Source of the DNA: Diplosphaera chodatii
Taxonomy: Eukaryota > Chlorophyta > Trebouxiophyceae > Prasiolales > Stichococcaceae
Length of the DNA stretch: 64,000 bases
Direction of reading: 5' to 3'
Assembly: GCA_032358165.1 (NCBI GenBank)
Contig: JAALGY010000053.1
Location: 2,604,001 to 2,668,000, forward strand
Shown here: piece by piece, positions 1-13,593 of the stretch
Numbering within the stretch: the first letter of the stretch is position 1
How the letters are laid out: each line of letters begins with the position of its first letter
Made by a program: the position numbers and the translations under genes
Notes under the pieces: model-generated
What the model was told of the DNA's origin: nothing
The model's input: only the letters and a program-made list of their open reading frames with translations
Databases searched by the model: none

Positions 1-1418
<1,418 letters not shown>

Positions 1419-2092
1419 CTCGTGGCTGGCGCACGTTCGCCCAGCTGCGCTCATTCAGTTGTGATGCTGCAGTTACCTGCTGCTATGCGCACGCCGCACA
1501 CAACAAACAGTCCTTCCACATGCATCTGTACGTGCTGATGACGCAGCTGCTGATGTGCGCAGTGTGACCTCATTGATGCGGATCACTGCCGCCCGCCCAC
1601 GTCATATATCTGAGGACGTGCGGAGGCGATCACTGGAGACTGCTTTACAGCATGTGGGTGGTTGCTTAGCGTAGGCTCTGTGCGGTGCAACACAGTGGCA
1701 CCAGATGTTGTGATCAGCGTTGGGAGGACCTGTTGCCATTTTCTGCTTGGGTGATAGACTAGACAGTGCACAACAGCGTTTCAACCCCTTCTGATTTTGG
1801 ACACTACTGTGCAAGCTGTGACGGAGGCAATGAACTGCTGCAAACGTCCATCACAATTGTCGCGGACCAATGGCTACACATGCGCACCTGCAGACCTGCC
1901 AACATAGCCTAAACACGTTCTGTATATGGGAATTCCACTGAACAAGTGACATGCTCCATCCAGTGGCTTCAGCTGGCATGCCCCAAACTGTCACAGCATC
2001 CTGACGCGCTTCATAGACGATGTTACTGGGCGAGACTGCAGCACGGCTGCACCTGGACACTGGATCTGATGCGCCCCTGTGCAGTGGCGCTG
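1419..2092. other. Gene-free stretch between convergent PGI and HSP20 genes
   Basis: About 670 bases carrying the 3' flanks of two convergent genes. I find no coding exon, repeat or RNA gene in it. Confidence 0.6.
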
Positions 2093-3798
2093 TCACTCGA
2101 TCTGCACGTTGCGGGTGCGCTCCTTCTGGTCTGCTTTTGGGATCTGGAAGAGGGAGAGCAAAAGAATTGTTAGTGGCTGGACACTAGGTTCTCAGCAGTC
2201 TTAAGAGCACGTCCAACTCGCCATTTCAAAGCGCTTCAGGGCATCACCTCGATCTTGAGCGTGCCGTTCTCATACTTGGCCTGCATCATGCAGTATGCAG
2301 GGTGTGTCATATCACTGCACATCTACACTACTGTACTCTTTACTCACATCGCATTATGCTCCCTGCAAGCAGTGCTCATGTCGCTGAGCATGGTCCACGT
2401 TACTTCGTTGCCCACGAGGTCATCAGGACAGCCCGAAGCACACGTTTGCTTGCCAACCTGGACTTTGGACAGGTCGGCATGTTCAGGCAGGCGCAGCGAT
2501 CGGCGCACGAAGGTCTGCGAGCGCTCTACGCGGTGCACTTTCACCCCCTGCTGGTCTTGGTCGTCCTGCAATTGCACAGCACGCTTTACATCTTGTGTGT
2601 AGCGGCCCATATACACAGCTCGTCTGGTATCGTATGTCCCTGTTGCACATCTGCATCATCAGCTCTCCACGCCGAGAAAACCCCTTGCTGTAAGGGTTAC
2701 TAATGCTGGGCGTATTTGTGCCTGCAGGTAGAGCAGCTGTGGGGCCTGACACTGAGCTGGATGGCTCAGTGCGGCCCCGAGACATGCTGCCAGCAGGCCA
2801 ACACTGGATGCCAGGCATGTCTCCGTGCTGCTCTGGGCAGTCCTACCCATGACTGCCAACAGTGGCGAGTGCAGCAGGCGTGTGCCGGCCAGGCTGTGCA
2901 CACCTCCTTCGATTCGGACTTCTGGACGGACAGCGACAGCACATCGCCGTCTACGCTGAGCTTGATGTCCTTCTTGTCCACCCCTGCAGCAGCACTGGTA
3001 AACGAGGCTGGGGACAGACCTACTTTAATAGGCAAGGTCTGTCTCAGTGGTCTCAAGACCCTGCGACCTCGTCACCCTATTGCGGAAATAGACCTGATAT
3101 TGACAATAGATGGTAGTCCCCTTTACACTGTTGTCTTCACAGCGGCGTCCTGAGTTCCTGGCCACACACAGCCTCATACTGTCAAGACGATGCAGTATAT
3201 CAGGCTGGGACTGCTCTGGTATAGAAACATCGCTTTCCAGTGAGGCTGTGGAAGAGTGGAATCACTCTATCATGTTACACAGCCACTAGCGCTGGGGCTG
3301 CTCGCATTGTACATGAGGTAGCAGAGTACATTGCTGACAGAGTCGCAAAGAAGAGTGCGCGAGATGGGTGACATGCGAATGCAGTGAGCATGTCCATGCT
3401 GTGGGGGCGGGGCTGGGACCTCACCTGGGATGTCGGCCTTGATCTCGAACTTATCCGGCTTCTGCAGCGCAGCAGCAGGCACTGCTTCTTTTATCTGAAG
3501 TGCACACAGGCTGCATGTTGATCAGCAGGGAACCCCGTGCTTTCCGCCGCGTGCCAACCTTGTGCACCTAAGCTGCATGGGCGCCTGCTGCCTGCAGCTG
3601 CATCCTTTCCATGACTGGAATCGCCGCAGCACGCTCAAACGAGATTCTCGTAGATCTCACCTCCACCACGTCCAACGGAACGCCCCGCAGGGTGTTGCCG
3701 CCGCTGCGCTGCGTGGTGAGCGCGCCCGAGGGGAAGCCGCCGCCAAAGAACGGCGCGAAGATGTCGGCATCGGTGCCGCCCCAGTTGGTCAGAGCCAT
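2093..3798 (-). CDS. Small heat-shock protein (HSP20/alpha-crystallin) 1
   Basis: ATP-independent chaperone that holds unfolding proteins. Exons on the minus strand are 3798-3661, 3461-3425, 2983-2904, 2565-2458, 2280-2248 and 2143-2093, giving 148 aa. Exon 1 encodes the N-terminal arm (MALTNWGGTDADIFAPFFGG to VPLDVVE). Exons 2-5 encode the alpha-crystallin domain (KFEIKADIPG, VDKKDIKLSVDGDVLSLSVQ, RSLRLPEHADLSK, KYENGTLKIE). The last exon ends in VQIE, as in HSP20 gene 3. The exon 4 donor was placed at CAG|GTTGGC because this keeps the residue count KVQAKY equal to KISAKY in the other two copies. Compared with gene 2 it has extra introns after IPG and inside the beta-sandwich. No organelle targeting peptide is visible, so cytosolic class is likely. 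Confidence 0.93.
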
Positions 3799-4834
3799 GT
3801 TTCAGAGCCCCGTTTTACCCTCAAGAGCGGTCAGCGGTGTGCAGCAGTTGGTTTGTAGGTGTCCGAGGGCTGTGGGTGTCGGAACTGGTCAAACGCTCCG
3901 CAGGCCAGCGGAAAAGGCCTCGTTGTGCTTTTGATCCTGCTACTGAGCTATCCAGGTGCATCACATGTATGCTGCCGCCGGAGCTGAGCATGGTCATGCA
4001 AGCAGTGGTGTCGGCTCTCGGGTGCATCGACAGATGCTGGCGGCAGCAGTGGCCGCCTTCCAGCATCCTTGGCAGTCATCTGCATCTGCTGCGATTGTAC
4101 TGTTGCAGTCCAATTCGCACGACTGATGTACCCCCTCACATACTCAGCGTTGCTAGTCTACATCAGCTCATCCTCAAATGCAGCTGCGGCATTCGCCTGC
4201 TTCGCGCACCGCCAACACCAACAAACCAGGCGACATGCCAATGCAGCACTGTAAGAGCCTGCTGTAGGCCATCGTTTGAACCACGAGACGAGCAACGGTG
4301 GCAAGGCAGTATGACTGTTACTCAGCCATACTGTTGATGGTGTTGACTGCCACCGACATCTGCCGCCAGATGCCGCCGATGTCATCGATATGGAGACAGC
4401 ACGGAGACTAGATTCTTGGAGCAACAGCATCATGCGCACTGCTGCGAATGTCATTGATCACGCCCCAAAGCAGCGCTCAGCTTGATATACAAGCATACGC
4501 GAACTGCTGGCACCGACCATTTAGTACACCAGCACCATTGCAGTTAGTTACAACAGCAACATTGCAAGCGAGGAACTTCCGTTGCGCTGCTCGGCTGTCG
4601 TACAGACAGAGAACCACTGTTATTAGTGCAATCATAGCCGTTGAATAGTAGTGCAAGCGACACACTGCGGCCAGAATCCTTCACAAGAAACCAATCAAGT
4701 GTGCCTTGCCGCAACAGACGGCACATCTGCAGAGTCAGCGCCAGCACCGCAGACTGGGGACCTCACCGGACGCCGCACCGCAGCGGCGTGTGCGGCAGAA
4801 GCTGTCCCCACAGGATCCGCAGCAGGACAGCGCA
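3799..4834. other. Gene-free stretch between divergent HSP20-1 and M16 peptidase
   Basis: About 1 kb that should hold both promoters and 5' leaders. I found no perfect GAAnnTTC heat-shock element in the 200 bases next to the HSP20 start and no coding exon. The ORF running into 4835 has only non-ATG starts upstream. Confidence 0.5.
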
Positions 4835-7800
4835 ATGGCTGAAGCTGTGGCGGCGGCCGCCCGGAAGCAGCCGGCGCCGCCGGATGCCGACATCATGAAG
4901 TCACCTCAAGACCAGCGACTCTACAGGTGCGCAACCGCACAAATCCCAACATGACCGCATCGAACCGATGCTGTCAGCCACAGCATCGCGCATGCACAAG
5001 TTGCATGCTGCATCTGCGTCCACCATGAGCGTGGCTGTCGACTGGCGCATGTGTCCTGCAGGCGTGTTGTTCTGGCGAACGGTCTCACGGCGCTGCTGAT
5101 CAGCGACCCCGAGATGGCGGACGCTGTGGCAGCAGCCGATGATGATGATGGCGAGGCAGATGACGATGCGGCAGGCAGCGAGGAGGTAGGCCTCTGGGAA
5201 CAGTCCCATACTGCAGCCCGTGCTGATGGTGGTGCTGTCATGAGTAGAGGGTCCTAGTTGCACAGTGTTCCTTGGAGCTGCTGCAGCTTGTGTCGGTTGT
5301 AAACCAGCGGTGCTGAGTCGTCAGCTTGCTGCAGGATGACAGCGGGGTGGACAGCGGCAGCGACGTCGGCAGCGACATGGATGCTGACGGCACGGCTGCC
5401 AAGGCCGGCAAGCCACAGCGTGCAGCAAAGAAGGTGTCAAGCAACGGAGGCACCAGTCCGGCTGAGCCTGTGATTGTGTCCAAGCTGACCAGATGGCCTG
5501 TGCTGGAGTGTTTGATCCCAGGCAAACCGCCTCTGACTGGTCCACAGGCAGCGGCAGCGATGGCAGTGGGCGTCGGCAGCTTCAGCGACCCAGCAGACCT
5601 GCAGGTGTGTCGCCAGTAGCATGCGCTCCTGACTGCAGATAGACCCATGTGGGCACATGTTGGATTGCTTTGAGGTGCTCCGGCTTGAGCGTCTCTGCAG
5701 TGGTACCAGTGGCGCAACACCACTGCAGGGGCTGAGCCACTACCTGGAGCACATGCTGTTCATGGGCAGCGAGAAGTTCCCGGACGAGAACGACTACGAC
5801 GCCTACCTGGCGTCCAGCGGCGGCGCCTCCAACGCCTACACCGAGCTGGTGCATGGATAGGCAGACTGCTGGCTGCTTGCTGCTGAAACCGCTGTCCAAA
5901 AGTGTGACCTGATCTGCCACGAGTCTGAACGAGCACACCCAGTTCAAGGCGCCAGTGTGAAGCAGTGCTCGGGTGCCTGTGCTGCCATGCTGCCTACATC
6001 CCGAAACCTAAACCCTGATATGTGATGCTTGGCGTCGTCTGCCGCGCAGGAGCTGACCAACTACCAGTTCGACTGCGAGCCGCGCGCGCTGCACGGCGCG
6101 CTGGACCGCTTCGCGCAGTTCTTCCTGGCGCCCCTGTGCAAGGCGGACGCCCTGGAGCGGGAGGTGTCCGCCGTGGACAACGAGTTTGCAGGCGAGTGCT
6201 TCCAAAGCCGGTATCCATTCATGCAGGCCCTTGCCGTGCAGCAGCCGCAACCGCCAAGTCGTGTTGCCGGCGGCCGCCGGCATGGTGCTCTTGCAATCAC
6301 TGCTGCTCATCCTCCCGGATCCCGGGCACGAACCCTGCATCAACGACTGCTGTTGACGCGCGCAGGCGTGCTGCAGAGCGACTCGTGCCGGCTGGCGCAG
6401 CTGCGGTGCCACACCGCGCGCCACGGCCACCCCTTCCGCCTGTTCTCCTGGGGCAACCGGCGCAGCCTGTGGGAGGAGCCCGCCGCCGCGGGCATCGCCA
6501 TCCGCGACCGCATCGTGCAGTACTACAGGTGCTATTGTGACTCTGCATGCACAGCCGGCGCGCTGCTCCTGACCTCTGTGCTACGCCTGCTGCCATGTCA
6601 CAGCCCATCCCTGCGTGTCTGCCCGCCAGTATGTAGCAGGGCACCTCGGTGAGTTCAGTAGCCACATCAGCATGTCCTGCAGAACAGTTGTCGTGCCAGG
6701 TGCGTACAGCACTCGATATTGCGTCAAGAGACCATTCACTTCGGTTTTGCGGTACAGGCAGCAGTACAGCGCGGAGCGCATGTGCCTGGTCGTGCTGGGC
6801 GGCCACAGCCTGGACACCCTGCAGCAGTGGGTGGCGGCGGCCTTTGCAAAGGTGCCAGCCGGGCGGGGGCCGCGCCCCGACTTCGCCCACGCCGGCCCGC
6901 CGTTCCAGGTGCAGTCTGTGCCTTCCAGTACTTCGACAGTACGTCCATGTAGCGTTGCCTGCATGCTGCGGCATGCCCGCGCTTGTCACCCTTGCAACCA
7001 CCCATGTGAAGACGGGCGCAGCACTGCAGCGCCAATTCAGGCGAACAAGAAAAAGCTTTCGTAATGGACCCTTGGTGCCACGGTGCTGACCAGCTGCCGC
7101 TGTCCTGGTCCAGGGTGGGCGCGTGTACGCGCTGCCGGCGGTCAAGGACGCCCACAGCGTGACCGTCACCTTCCAGCTGCCCAGCCTGCAGGCCGCATAC
7201 GCCGCCAAGGTGCCGTCGCTGCGCGAACCCTAAACTATGGCTTGCCGACACGCTGCAGCAGGCGCAGCATGCCGCACCTGGCCCTGCACCCGTGCGGCGG
7301 GGGCGCCAGCTGTGGCGCCAGATGTGCAACAGTAACACATGAGAATTGGGATTGGAATTGGAATTGGAATTGGACCGCAGGCAGACGAGTACCTGGCGCA
7401 CCTGGTGGGCCATGAGGGCTCCGGCTCGCTGCTGTCCGCTCTCAAGGTGCTTTGTTGTTTGTTGTTGACAAAAACCGTTTCTGGATGTGGCAAAGCTTTC
7501 TGGGTTTTGAGCGACGCGATTCAGCCTGCATGCTCGCGCCCTGCGCATGCGCCGCCGCACACCCAGCAAGCCCGCTCTCTTCACCGCACCGTGGCACATC
7601 AGCGGGGCCGGCGAAGTCCCCGGTCGCATCTTGTGGCACCCCCCAACTGGCAGGCTCAGCTCTCCCCACGGATGCTTCCGTCACTCGGCACCGCTCCAGA
7701 ACTCAGGGCGTGCTTCGCCGTTCAAACAGGCGCGCGGCTGGGCGACGGGACTGTCGGCGGGCGTGGCGGAGGGCGGGCACGAGCGGTCGTCGGCGGCGTG

Positions 7801-10800
7801 GCTGTTCGACGTGGCGCTGACGCTGACCGACGCGGGGCTGGCGGCGGCGCCGGGCGCGGGCCTCGGCCCCGTGGGCCTGCTCTTCCAGTTCCTGGGCCTG
7901 CTGCGGCGGGAGGGGCCGCAGGAGTGAGCGTGCCGCGTTCCTTGCACATCCTGCCCAGTTCTTGCACATCCTGCCCAGTTGAGCGTCCTCAGTTGCGGCA
8001 AATGCCTCACAGCGAAGCAGCCAGTGGCAAGCAGACCATCCGAGCAAGCTGCCAGCCCTGTGTGTATGCTGCAACCGTAGGTGGGCGTTCAAGGAGCTGC
8101 GGGACATTGCGGAGATGAAGTTCCGGTTTTCGGAGGAGGAGGACGCGTGCGAGTATGTGACGCGGGTCGTCGGGGAGATGCACCAGTACGCGCCCGCGCA
8201 CATGCTCAAGGTGGGCGCCTGGCCATCCCTGCAGCGCTGTTGTCGGTCCAGCGACGGAGCTGGCGCCTTTGAGTGCTTGGTGAGGCGCCTGATGTCGTGA
8301 TGAAGGTGCGTTGGACTGAACTTTCAACCATCCGCATCGTTTGGTGTGCACGCAGGGCGCGTGGGTGTTTGGCGAGTGGGACCCGCAGCTGGCGGCCGCG
8401 CTGCTGCAGCGGATGACGCCCCGGAACGCGCGCGTCGACGTGCAGAGCGCCAGCTGGGACGCAATCAGCGCAGCCATCGGCAAGGTGAGCTCATCGTTCT
8501 GGATCGTGAAGTGGCCGCGCTGGCAGTGGGGCTTTGCCGCCGCTGCCATTCGCGCTCATGGCTGCTCCAGCTACTGCCACCCATGCTGTTCATGTCGTCT
8601 TGCCCCCGATCCAGCCTGGTGCGCAACAAGGCTGCACGACAGCATTTACGGTGCGCTCAGTATGTCTTCAACCTTCCTCAACCTTCTTCAACCCCCCAAT
8701 CCTTCCCCTGCAGATGGAGGGCGCAGCGACGGGCACGGAACCCTGGTTTGGCTTCGACTACGCCGAGGCGCCGCTGCCGGCGGATGTGCTGCGGGGCTGG
8801 TCCGAGGCGGCGCCCGCGCCCGAGCTGGCCCTGCCGCAGCCCAACGCCTTCATCGCGTCCGACTTCGGCCTGGTGTGCGACGCGGCCGGCGGCGCGGCGG
8901 CGGGTGCGGCGAACGGCGGCAGGGACGGCGCCAAGGCGAATGGCACAGTCCACCTGCAGGTGCTGCCCTGTCAACGCGCCGCAATGCGAACACTCGATGA
9001 TACGCTTGCAGGTGCACAGACTGGATGTCCGGCATATCTGGATCAGTGTGGCTGTTGGCAAGCCGCATTGACTACAGCGGCAGAGCCTCGAGTTTTTTCC
9101 CACGCCAAGTCAGCCAGTTTACAAACATCATCTGAACCCTGGATTCTGAGAAGCCTTGCCTGCGCAGACGGCGCCCTCGGCCTTCCCGGAGCCGCCGGCG
9201 CTCGCGGCGGAGCGGGACGGCCTGCGGCTGTGGCACAAGGCGGACGCGGCGTTCCGGGTGCCGCGCTGCGCGGCGGCCTTCATGCTGGCGTCGCCCGCGG
9301 CGTACGGCTCGCCCCGCGCGGCGGCGCTCACCCACCTGGCCGCCAAGCTGCTGGAGGTGCGGGCGCATTGAATCTGTGCGGGCAGTCTATTTTCAGCAGT
9401 GTCTTCGCTTAGGATGTGTTCCGTGTGCATGTGAGCCCAGGCACGCCGCAGTGCTTTGGCCACAAGTTGCTGACGGATCACAGCACCTGTAGCTGCATGC
9501 GTCCTGCAACACAGTTTCGCACTCCTGTGCGGCGTGCGGCGACCGCTGTCCGGCATGACGCTGCAGCTCTCACCGTACACCTGATGCGCAACCCACAACC
9601 TGTGACTGCAGGACGCGCTGTGCGAGACGGCGTACCAGGCGGAGGTGGCGGCGCTCACGTGCGAGGTGTCGCCCGAGGGCGCGGCGGGGCTGGCGGTCCG
9701 CCTGGACGGCTTCAGCCACAAGCTGCCCGCGCTGGCCGCCGCCGTCTTCGCCACGCTGGCCACCATGCAGGTGTCAATGCTGCGGAGCGATGATGCCCAC
9801 TGCCTGCGTTCAGCCGTGCGGTCCAGCCGGCTCACCATCCCGTCAGAACGACGCAGCGGGATGCCCTCTTGAACTCTCTTTGTGCGGTTCACCACAGCTT
9901 ACCTACCCACGCTACAGCTACGGCAGCTCAGTCCGGCAGCAGCAGGACACTTTCCTTGGTGGTTGGGCCTTCGCAACTCGAGCCACAGGCACCGACCGCA
10001 CCTCGTTGCGCCCCCAGGTGGAGGCGCCGGCGTTCCAGCGGGTGCGGGAGGCGCTCGCGCGGCGCTACCGCAACGCCAACATGCGCCCCGAGCAGGCGGC
10101 CAACTACGCGCGGCTGTACGCGCTGCGGGCCGCGATGTGGCACGTCGACGCGGTGCTGCCGCACGTGGAGGCCGCGGCGCCGGCGGACGTGCAGGCAGGG
10201 TTTCTGAGGGGCTTGGGCGTAGTATTGAGATGGCAAGGGTTCTGCCTGCAATTGGGGCAAGTGAAGGGCACGGCAGCATCTTCTGTCTCGCTTTCAAGGA
10301 TACTACAAGCGTGTGTGCGCACGGAAGTGCACTGCAGCACCACACGATGCCAGCTACTGGTTGGCAGACAGCGCTGCCCGCCGTTCAGATGCTCATCTCC
10401 CTGTCTGCTTCCTGGCAGGCCCACCTGAAGGAGCTGCTGGCCCGGACGCACCTGGAGGCGCTGCTGCACGGGAACATCAGCGCGGCGGGGGCGCGCGCCG
10501 TTCTGGACCAGGCGCGCGCGGCGCTGCGGGGCGAGCCGCTGCCGCCGGGGGACCGGCCGTCGGACCAGGCGGTGCAGCTGCCCCTGGGCTCCACCCTGTA
10601 CCGGTGGGCATCCGCCTGCAGATGCTGGGATTTGAGTGGGTATGCGCTGCTGACTCCGTGGTTCCCCCGCTTTGGCGCCAGCTGTGCGACCTTGCCTTTT
10701 CCACCTGATACTGTGAAACTGAGCTCCAGTGGTCGAAGAACGCATCGTAGGGCTGGCGCTGATGCATGCTGCCTGCCTGTGAGGAGACTTGCATAGCAAG

Positions 10801-12960
10801 TGTCCGCATCCCGTTGAGCGATCCTATGGGCAGGGCCAAATCAGGGCAGGCCAGTGCACAGGGCATGGATCATGGCATCGTGCTTGCAGATAGACCAGCA
10901 GAGCTGCGGAGCCACCCGCATCGCAGGAAGCCCCATGCCTTCCTATGGCAGCGTCCAGGCCACGACGACACATGCTGACGCGTCCTGGCCACAGCCCTGA
11001 TGCTCCACAACCGTCACTGGGCGCACTCTGCCAATGCTGCACTGGCAGGGAGCGCGCCAAGAATGCGGAGGAGGGCAATTCGGTGACGGAGCTGTACCTG
11101 CAGGCGGGCCCCGACACAGCAGAGCTGCGCGCCAAGGTCGACCTGCTGGAGCAGGTGTGCCAGTCTTCCGTCGTTGTTCTGTGTTGCACTGTGAGCAGCA
11201 TGCGCGGCAGCGACCTTCATGTTCTCCAGCTTGTGCAATCGCCGACAAACTGCGGTAGCACAACCCCACACCAGCATGCACATCCACGGCATTGCTTGAC
11301 AGCATCCTGCTTGGAGATGCAGGTTGCGGGGGAGCCGGCGTATGACACGCTGCGCACAAAGCAGCAGCTGGGCTACTCGGTGCACGTTGGCACGCGGCTG
11401 ACGCACGGCGCCCTGGGCTTCTGCGTCACCGTCGCCTCAGGTGCTCGAGGGCTGCCAGGACTGCAATGTAGGCATCACATACGGCGCTTGAGTGCCGGTG
11501 ATGCTGTCCTCCAGTCTTGTCGAGGCGCACACGGCGCCATCAGCAGGTCTCGCAGCAGGCGGCAGCGCTGCCTTCTTCAGCAGGCCTCGCCGCCAGGGCG
11601 CACCTGTCTGACACGTCACTGCACGACCATGATGCAGTGCCATGAGGCGGTCCATCGGCCGAAACCCGAAACCCCGAGTCCGCTGTGCGTCGCAGGCACG
11701 CATGCGCCGTCGCAGCTGGAGGCGCGCATCGAGGCCTTCCTCGCCGGCTTCGCGCCGACGCTGGCTGACATGCCGGCGGCGGAGTTCGAGAAGCACCGCG
11801 CCTCGCTGCTCGCGGCCAAGCTGCAGAAGGACCGGTCGCTGGCGGAGGAGGCCGACCGCCACTGGGCCGCCATCTTCGACAGGAGGTGTGGGGGGCCGAT
11901 AGGAAATTGATCAAATGCCTTTCAGATAGAGAAGGACCGGTTGCTGGCGGAGGAGGCCGACCGCCACTGGGCCGCCATCTTCGACAGGAGGTGTGGGGGG
12001 CCGATAGGAAATTGATCAAATGCCTTTCAGATAGAGAAGGACCGGTCGCTGGCGGAGGAGGCCGACCGCCACTGGGCCGCCATCTTTGACAGGAGGTGTT
12101 GGGGGTCGATAGGAAAAGATCAAACGCCTGTCAACCTCACACAGTTGCATCGCCAGACAAGGGGGCGGCCCGCAATTGGGGCGTAGTATGGAGATCAGGG
12201 ATGGGGGGCCCGGGTGTTGTTCACGGTAGCAGTCAGGCAGCTCCCTTCGCTTGGCTGGGGGAGCACTTTGTTCAGGAATGGGCTTCTGCTGCCAGGGGCC
12301 CGAACTGCCAACTGCAGCCTCCAGCGACCCGGGCGCTAGGTGCCAGGTCTCGATGCTGGAGGCTGGATGTCTGTCAGCTGGTCCCTGGTAGCAGCTATTG
12401 GTGCATGAGCCTTCGACACCATGTCGTGATTGCACCTGCAAATATCATCCCGGTTTGCTAGCTGTGAAATGAGAGCAAATCCGTTTATGCCGGCTCCACT
12501 CTCAGCAGACCTGCATGCCTCGCAGGTACGACTTCCAGGCGCGCCAGAAAGAAGTTGCCGCCCTGGAGGCCCTGAAGCAGGCGGACCTGGCGGCGTGGTA
12601 CGCCGCCAGCATCGCCCCAGGGGGGGTGCGCCGCCGCAAGCTGTGCGTCCACATCGCAGGTGATCATATATCCTCACCCGCAAGGCTGCGGCGTAGGACT
12701 GCACCAGCTCCGACGCTGCTGTGCAATGTGCATGTGTGTCACCGCCAGGGCCGGTTCATGGTGTTGACCAAATGCTGACCGTCAAAGTTGCTGGGAGCGC
12801 AGGCCGCACACACGCAGAGGACCTCGGCAAGCCGCCGGCGGACAGCAGCGCGTCCGTCATCGAGGACCTGGGCGCTTGGAAGGCGGCCGGGCTGCCGCTG
12901 TACCCGGCGGCCGGCGGGGAGCTCCCGCCTGGCATCAAACGGGCTGCCGACCAGCACTGA
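4835..12960 (+). CDS. M16A zinc metallopeptidase, nardilysin / insulin-degrading-enzyme type
   Basis: Clamshell peptidase that cleaves peptides inside a closed chamber. Twenty-three exons give 1074 aa: 4835-4926, 5062-5185, 5335-5433, 5548-5604, 5729-5848, 6050-6191, 6366-6528, 6758-6908, 7114-7209, 7381-7446, 7730-7923, 8081-8210, 8356-8484, 8714-8959, 9168-9356, 9612-9770, 10018-10194, 10419-10603, 11049-11154, 11323-11440, 11696-11885, 12526-12659 and 12803-12960. The zinc motif HYLEH is at residues 128-132 and the third ligand is probably Glu209 in REVSAVDNEF. The C-terminal half has PAYDTLRTKQQLGYSV and DRRYDFQARQKE, typical of IDE and nardilysin. Residues 46-105 form an acidic, low-complexity insert just before the catalytic core, as in nardilysin. 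Intron 6 needs a GC donor; exon 17 may end at 10188 (GT) or 10194 (GC). The start is the first ATG in frame. Confidence 0.93.
7345..7374 (+). repeat. Hexanucleotide microsatellite (ATTGGR)5 at an intron 3' end
   Basis: Five head-to-tail ATTGGG/ATTGGA units immediately precede the acceptor ACCGCAG of M16 peptidase exon 10. They occupy the place where a pyrimidine tract would normally lie. Confidence 0.9.
7941..7980 (+). repeat. Perfect 2 x 20-bp tandem repeat in M16 intron 11
   Basis: The unit CTTGCACATCCTGCCCAGTT occurs twice without a mismatch just downstream of the exon 11 donor. It contains a CCCAG acceptor-like end. No function is evident. Confidence 0.9.
11826..12140 (+). repeat. Three 105-bp tandem copies spanning the end of M16 exon 21 and its donor
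   Basis: Copies begin at 11826, 11931 and 12036 (GAAGGACCGG). Each holds the coding end KDR(S/L)LAEEADRHWAAIFDR, the donor AG|GTGT and about 40 bases of intron ending in TTTCAGATAG. Copy 1 is contiguous with the rest of exon 21 and is the coding one. Copies 2 and 3 fall in intron 21 and differ by a few substitutions (TCG/TTG, TTC/TTT, GTGTGG/GTGTTGG), so they are real diverged copies rather than an exact assembly echo. Their only acceptor-like end would give AG|A TAG, a stop, in the required phase. Confidence 0.92.
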
Positions 12961-13593
12961 CGGCCAGATGGGCTGGAGGAAGGCTGGCAGGCTGCCAGTG
13001 CACCCAGTGGCCGCACGGGGACTGCGCCCCGGCAGAGCAAGGCTGCTGGTCAGCATTACCGGGCGCACTGCGCCAGGCGGAAGGTGAACAGGGCTGCTGC
13101 TGTGTGCAGCAGGAAGATGGTGGAACAGTGGTCAGACACACCCACAAAACTAAAGGATCTGGAGTGGATCATGTCGGTGCAGAGTTCTCCTGATGGGTTC
13201 AGGGTGGCAGCATGCAGCAGACTGACATTTCGTAGGTGAACTGAAGGGCATCTGCTTTTGATGGCTGCAATTCGAACCTTCCTCTTCCATTACAATGTAG
13301 TAGTCTATAACCATGTGAAATGTATGCTTGGTGAGCTGTGTTGATGCAATACCGCCGGGCAGTCTGAGCGGCGCACAAAGCCAGGGCAGCCTGTGCTTTG
13401 CAAACTCACAATGCATCGTCAAAACCAAGGGACCACATCGCGCAACAGTGTTGCAGTTCAGTTGTCAGTATCTGATCCAGTGAACAGGGAACAATGCTCA
13501 GTCATTAGTAACCCAGCTGGCACTTTTCGCTGTCGGATGTGCTGCACCTTTCACGTGCCGTTTCTGCCATCATCACATCACGCGTGTCCATGC
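12961..13593. other. Gene-free stretch between convergent genes
   Basis: The 3' flanks of the M16 peptidase (+) and the secreted Ala-rich protein (-) meet here. I see no exon or repeat. Confidence 0.55.

Noticed and set aside
4706..4954. Longer N-terminus of the M16 peptidase from 4706
   Set aside because: The codon at 4706 is TTG. In a eukaryotic nuclear gene the first ATG in this frame is at 4835.
6297..7208. Long minus-strand open frame of 303 codons
   Set aside because: It lies opposite M16 peptidase exons 7-9, whose frame, splice sites and family match are clear. GC-rich exons create long open frames on the other strand; the translation shows no family motif.
10104..10799. Minus-strand open frame of 231 codons
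   Set aside because: Shadow of M16 exons 17-18 for the same reason; composition is Arg/Pro/Ala-rich without a domain.
11886..12089. Open frame encoding two near-identical 35-residue repeats
   Set aside because: It is the 105-bp tandem repeat read in the wrong frame from a GTG or ATG. The unit is explained by duplication of the exon 21 boundary.
11931..12095. Copies 2 and 3 of the 105-bp repeat as extra coding exons
   Set aside because: With the phase-2 join the TTTCAG acceptor yields an immediate TAG. They would truncate the protein, so I treat them as intronic.
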